Position numbers and translations under genes: made by a program. Of a stretch of 64,000 bases of DNA, positions 60,401-64,000 are shown piece after piece; position 1 is the stretch's first letter, and every line of letters begins with the position of its first letter. The stretch covers positions 18,841,518 to 18,905,517 of the forward strand of contig NW_024881313.1 of NCBI RefSeq assembly GCF_018691265.1, read 5' to 3'. This DNA comes from Tyto alba. Lineage: Eukaryota > Chordata > Aves > Strigiformes > Tytonidae. The notes under the pieces are model-generated. The model searched no databases, had not been told where the DNA came from, and worked only from the letters and a program-made list of their open reading frames with translations.

Positions 60401-62140
60401 TACACTGCACAATGACTTTTAGTTTCCTCTTTTTTTTTTCCTGAAAATTTTTCATTTGTTACATTAGCATTGAATTTTTCATAACTGCATGATAATTATT
60501 GCTCACAGTCACTCTGTCATTGAGCAACATACCCTGGTTTTCTTATTTTTCATTTCAAACCCATGAATTCCCATTTTACCTGAAAAGATCATGTTACTCT
60601 CCCTTAAGTGCAATTACATTTTACCCAATTTTCTATTACCTAATGTATTTAAGTCCTCTGGTTGCCCAGTTCTTCAGGGTTTTCAGATTTGTTGCTTTAC
60701 ACTATATTCTGGTTCAACAATGGACTCACTTTTTAGGATGATGTCATAATGAGAAAAGCTACAAGCAAGGAATATTACATACTTGTTAACATTACGCCAT
60801 TCATTAGTAGAGAAAGCAGATTCTACCAAGGGATTCCTTTTTCTATATTCAGAATGTATTTCATATAAAAAATACAAATACACTGTTTACATGAAAGAGG
60901 GGAAAATTGCATACTAGAAGACATCTTTACTGCAACCATATTTTGCTAGTGCTTTATTTTTCCATGTCACTGATGAAGACGGATGCCATGTAACTGTCCA
61001 TTTACTATTAAAAGGAGCATTTGCTTCTGTAATAAAGGGTAAACATTTGTCTCCAGAAGTATTTTGGGATACCATTACTGCCAAAGGCTGAGATTTCTCA
61101 CAGAAAGGCAATATTTTCAAAACCAGTTTTTCATAACTGACTGTTGGAAAGTAAGAATTAGTAGTTTGGCAAAGTCTTAAAAGCTGTTATTTTAGAGAAC
61201 AGAGATGAAGGAACAAATCTGGTTAATGAAGAGAATTACATCACATATGGAAACTTGGCTGATAAGTAGAGTTATAGAATATGCTTCTATTTCATCAGGA
61301 AAAATCTATGTCAGTTATGGAGTTATGTTGATCCAGAACCCTCAAATGTAACACAGTACCTGGTGTTCTGATACGTTTTGCTTTCGATTGCAATTGCCAA
61401 GCCACTCTTTCAAGTGACCAGTTTTGGGTCATGAAGGGAATCAATATTCCAGGGTAACCTCCAGAGCACTCGTTGCTCTTTTGTCAACCCAAGAAATCAT
61501 GGACTATTGCTGCTTAAACTACTGTATCTTTCAACACAAGTTTCTACCATCAGGGATCATGTTTTCAGAAGGGGCCTTCAAATTTGCAGATCAAGCTTAA
61601 TGTTCCACCCATTGTCTTTGGTAAGTCTTCTGCATTCACAAACTGGATAATAACAAAGATGTGGTTGAGTGAGATGGCTGAGGGAGGCTAGTCCTCACCT
61701 ACTGTATGTGCAGTAGTGAATGTCATGTTTAAATGTGACCTCCCTGCATGTCTATCTGGAGACATTGACAAGTGTCCCTTCTTGGTCTGCCCATGGCACG
61801 TGTCAGCACTTGTGGGGGAAGGACTGCTGGTGTCTAAGTCAGTCTCTGAAGAAAGAACATCCCCATACACCCTACTGTATGAGACTTCTCTAATTTCTTT
61901 TAAACTTAACTTCTTGCTTGAGCCTATTACATTGCATACAGGGAGGGTCTTAGTCCAATTAAATGTTGTAATCAGAAGTTAGAGTGAAAATGTACAGTTA
62001 ATGCCTGGAAAAGAGAAGCAATGAATCTCGATTTCCCTACTAATGGGACAGTTACTCATGTAGCTGCTTTTTCTTCTATGAATGCAAATCCGATGTTCTT
62101 CTTTACAAATATTTCCCATTCTTTTTCCTGCCAATTCATT
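60401..62140. other. Gene-free stretch
   Basis: No gene is supported. Frames are short and mainly hydrophobic because the DNA is T-rich (60.42-60.74 kb). No repeat was recognised. Confidence 0.5.
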
Positions 62141-62190
62141 CCCATTGGTGTCATTGGCAAAACTCCCATTGATCACACAGGCAGGATGAT
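62141..62190. repeat. Ancient amniote palindromic repeat fragment
   Basis: CCCATTGGTGTCATTGGCAA followed by AACTCCCATTGATCACACAGGCAGGAT closely follows the recalled wording CCCATTGAAGTCAATGGCAAAACTCCCATTGACTTCAATGGG-CAGGAT of a turtle/crocodile palindromic repeat. CCCATTGG...TCATTGG is the remaining inverted core. It is short and non-coding. Confidence 0.5.
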
Positions 62191-64000
62191 CAATGCCTCC
62201 TGTACCTGGATGTTTGTCTTTTTAGGAGATATTTGGCTGAGATCCTTCTTACTAGCACACTTGTTCATCCTACTTGAGGGGCTTCCCTTCATGGCACTGT
62301 CACAAATGAGGATGGTCATTTAACAGAGGTGAGCAAAAGATTGGCTCTGAGTCTTTCCAGGTGGTAAGTGTAGAGAAAGAGACAGCTGGACAGGTGATAG
62401 TGTGCATGTCAACTGGTATTTAGAATAAAAACTCTGTAGAATGATCTCGGTAGGTGGGGAAGCCTACTTGCTGACTTGCAGGGCACACGCATCAAATAAA
62501 AGCCTTTTCTTAGACCCCTAGGATACACATGCACCACAGAGGAGCTGTATGTTAGAGGACATACACAGCACTGCTAGCTCAAGTCCTGGGAGAAGTCTTT
62601 CCTTCCTTCCTGGCTATGGGGTTGCTCTCCTCTGGCTTGAAGAGGCCGTAAAATGTTATTGTAGGCAGTGCAGATATGCTTCCCTTTTCTTCCTTCCCAC
62701 ACCATTTACCCTTCTCAGACAGGAAACAAATGAAACACCCTTTCTGCATTTCTGCGTCTTCTTTTTTTATTCCCTCTCTCTGTTATGTCCCAGTAGCTCC
62801 ATTACTGAGTGCAGTTCCCCAGGGCAGGTTGCAGTGTGCCATCCTGAGCACATTTCTTTCCAAGAGCATGAATTTTCACTGGGTGAGAGACAAACACTGA
62901 AGGCAGAGAAGGATCCTCTGTAGGACTATGCAGGACTGTTCTGTCCTTGTTTTTATTTGGACCTCTGTCAAATAAAAGCAAGCATTTGCTGTCTGAGCTG
63001 GGTCTTCTCACTATGGCAACAAATGCAGTTTAGAGAGCTGGAGCACCTGGAAGGGAAAGCAGGTTATGGAGAAATCACATACTCAATACAGTGACCCCAA
63101 GCCCGTAGTGATTGACTCTTTTAGAGCCCCCAGCCCAGAGGAACTGTTGCAGGATCCCATGTGGTGTGGGGCTCTCCCCACCCACCCACGCAGCCGTGGT
63201 GCCTGTGCCCATCAGCCTCCCTTGCCAGCTGAGCCAACACGCTCACTGCCCCATGGAGCACCCCATTTTCCCCAGCCACTACTGAACTCCTCCGTGCTCC
63301 TGATCTTTCCCGGGGTTTCTGAGGAGAAAGGCAGAAGAGCCTTGTCCTCTCAGTCATTCCTGGAAGGCAGGCATTTGTCCCATGGAAGCAAGAAGTCTAT
63401 GTTTCTTTCATTTGCAAATAAATACAGTTCTTAAGCACCACATTTTAACACAGAAGTAAAATAAACAATAAATCAACAAAAGCGTAGTTTGTTAGTTGAG
63501 AGAAAACTGCTAAATTCTTCCTTTGCTGCTCGCTTTCTGGAATATGACAGAATCTAGTCAGTCCTTGGGTGCCAAGGATTCAAATAAAAATATATACATA
63601 AAAACAGACAGTTACTTCTAGCAGAAAGCCAGGATTCGTGCATGATAGACTCTAGAATAGATATTACTCAGTAGCTGCATCTGCTGAAAGTCTGGATCTT
63701 TCCCTGGAATCTGTCATCTTCCCTTCAAGCCACAAGCTGAACCAAGGGGTTTCTTAGGGGCCGCAATCTTGTACCTGCTGTGTGGGTAAAGGTGACCACA
63801 GGTGCTCAGGACAGCTGACAGCCATGTGCAACTGAAACACTGAAAAAATATTAGCCCTATCGCCAGAAAATTGCCAGCAATAAAATAATTTGTGCTTCTG
63901 GTATATGGACAACCTGCTTCACTGAGTTTTTTAAATTGGCTGTATGCATCCAAATGCACTGCATTTGGCCACATCTGGCTTCCTGATCAGTTTGCAGCAT
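62191..64000. other. Gene-free stretch
   Basis: No gene is supported. The 124-codon frame at 62549-62923 and the 122-codon frame at 63066-63434 are each overlapped by other frames and show no domain. The interval 62.97-63.4 kb is GC-richer than its surroundings. Confidence 0.5.

Noticed and set aside
62549..62923. 124-codon plus-strand frame
   Set aside because: Two overlapping plus frames and one minus frame cover the same bases. It is hydrophobic only because the DNA is T-rich, and no family was recognised.
63066..63434. 122-codon plus-strand frame that begins in a plausible coding style
   Set aside because: The Pro/Ser-rich middle follows local GC content, no domain is recognised, and a minus frame overlaps it.
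1..64000. Bacterial-type systems (operons, CRISPR, integrons, prophage)
   Set aside because: Repeat content, low coding density, microsatellites and CR1/ERVL elements show vertebrate nuclear DNA. No regularly spaced direct repeats or operon-like gene blocks exist.

Overview
The window looks like avian nuclear DNA. It is AT-rich and gene-poor. It carries 5'-truncated CR1 LINE copies ending in the short ATTCTATG-type 3' repeat, two solo LTRs of the avian ERVL type, and several very old amniote palindromic or CR1-like repeats familiar from turtle, crocodile and bird genomes. The species cannot be told from the sequence. I found no host protein-coding exon, tRNA, rRNA or CRISPR array that I can defend. 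Nearly all open frames are short and look like chance frames. The window is best read as intergenic desert or the inside of a large intron.

Layout. 1-6278 is unannotated AT-rich DNA. 6279-6794 is a minus-strand CR1 3' end. 7010-7117 is a long decayed hairpin repeat. 7140-30243 holds no recognisable gene. Within it are a 192-codon open frame of unknown meaning (15724-16302), a GC-rich patch near 19.9-20.3 kb, and an AT/homeobox-site-rich stretch at 24.94-25.40 kb that resembles conserved non-coding DNA. 30244-30836 is a minus-strand ERVL-type solo LTR. 30837-39753 is again gene-free, with an old palindromic repeat at 38.1 kb. 39754-40255 is an old CR1-like element, and 41831-41914 is another decayed hairpin repeat.

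The clearest structure is at 43168-44797. A plus-strand CR1 is split by a 1,074-bp solo LTR (43298-44371) with TG...CA ends, a TATA-like box, an AATAAA signal and a perfect 5-bp target duplication (GAGCA). This gives a relative insertion order. 47586-48312 (minus) carries decayed but coding-like frames of possible retroelement origin. 53033-53787 (minus) is a younger CR1 copy with an open frame of about 230 codons for the end of ORF2. 60060-60400 is an old CR1/L3-like fragment and 62141-62190 a short palindromic-repeat remnant.

The annotated features do not form a pathway or operon. What ties the window together is a layered transposable-element history: very old amniote repeats, then old CR1, then younger CR1, then an LTR inserted into CR1. 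Possible regulatory sequence is scattered between them, inferred only from motif content. I saw no convincing evidence of an undescribed biological system. The two points most worth a follow-up are the decayed coding tract at 47.6-48.3 kb and the candidate conserved element at 56.6 kb.
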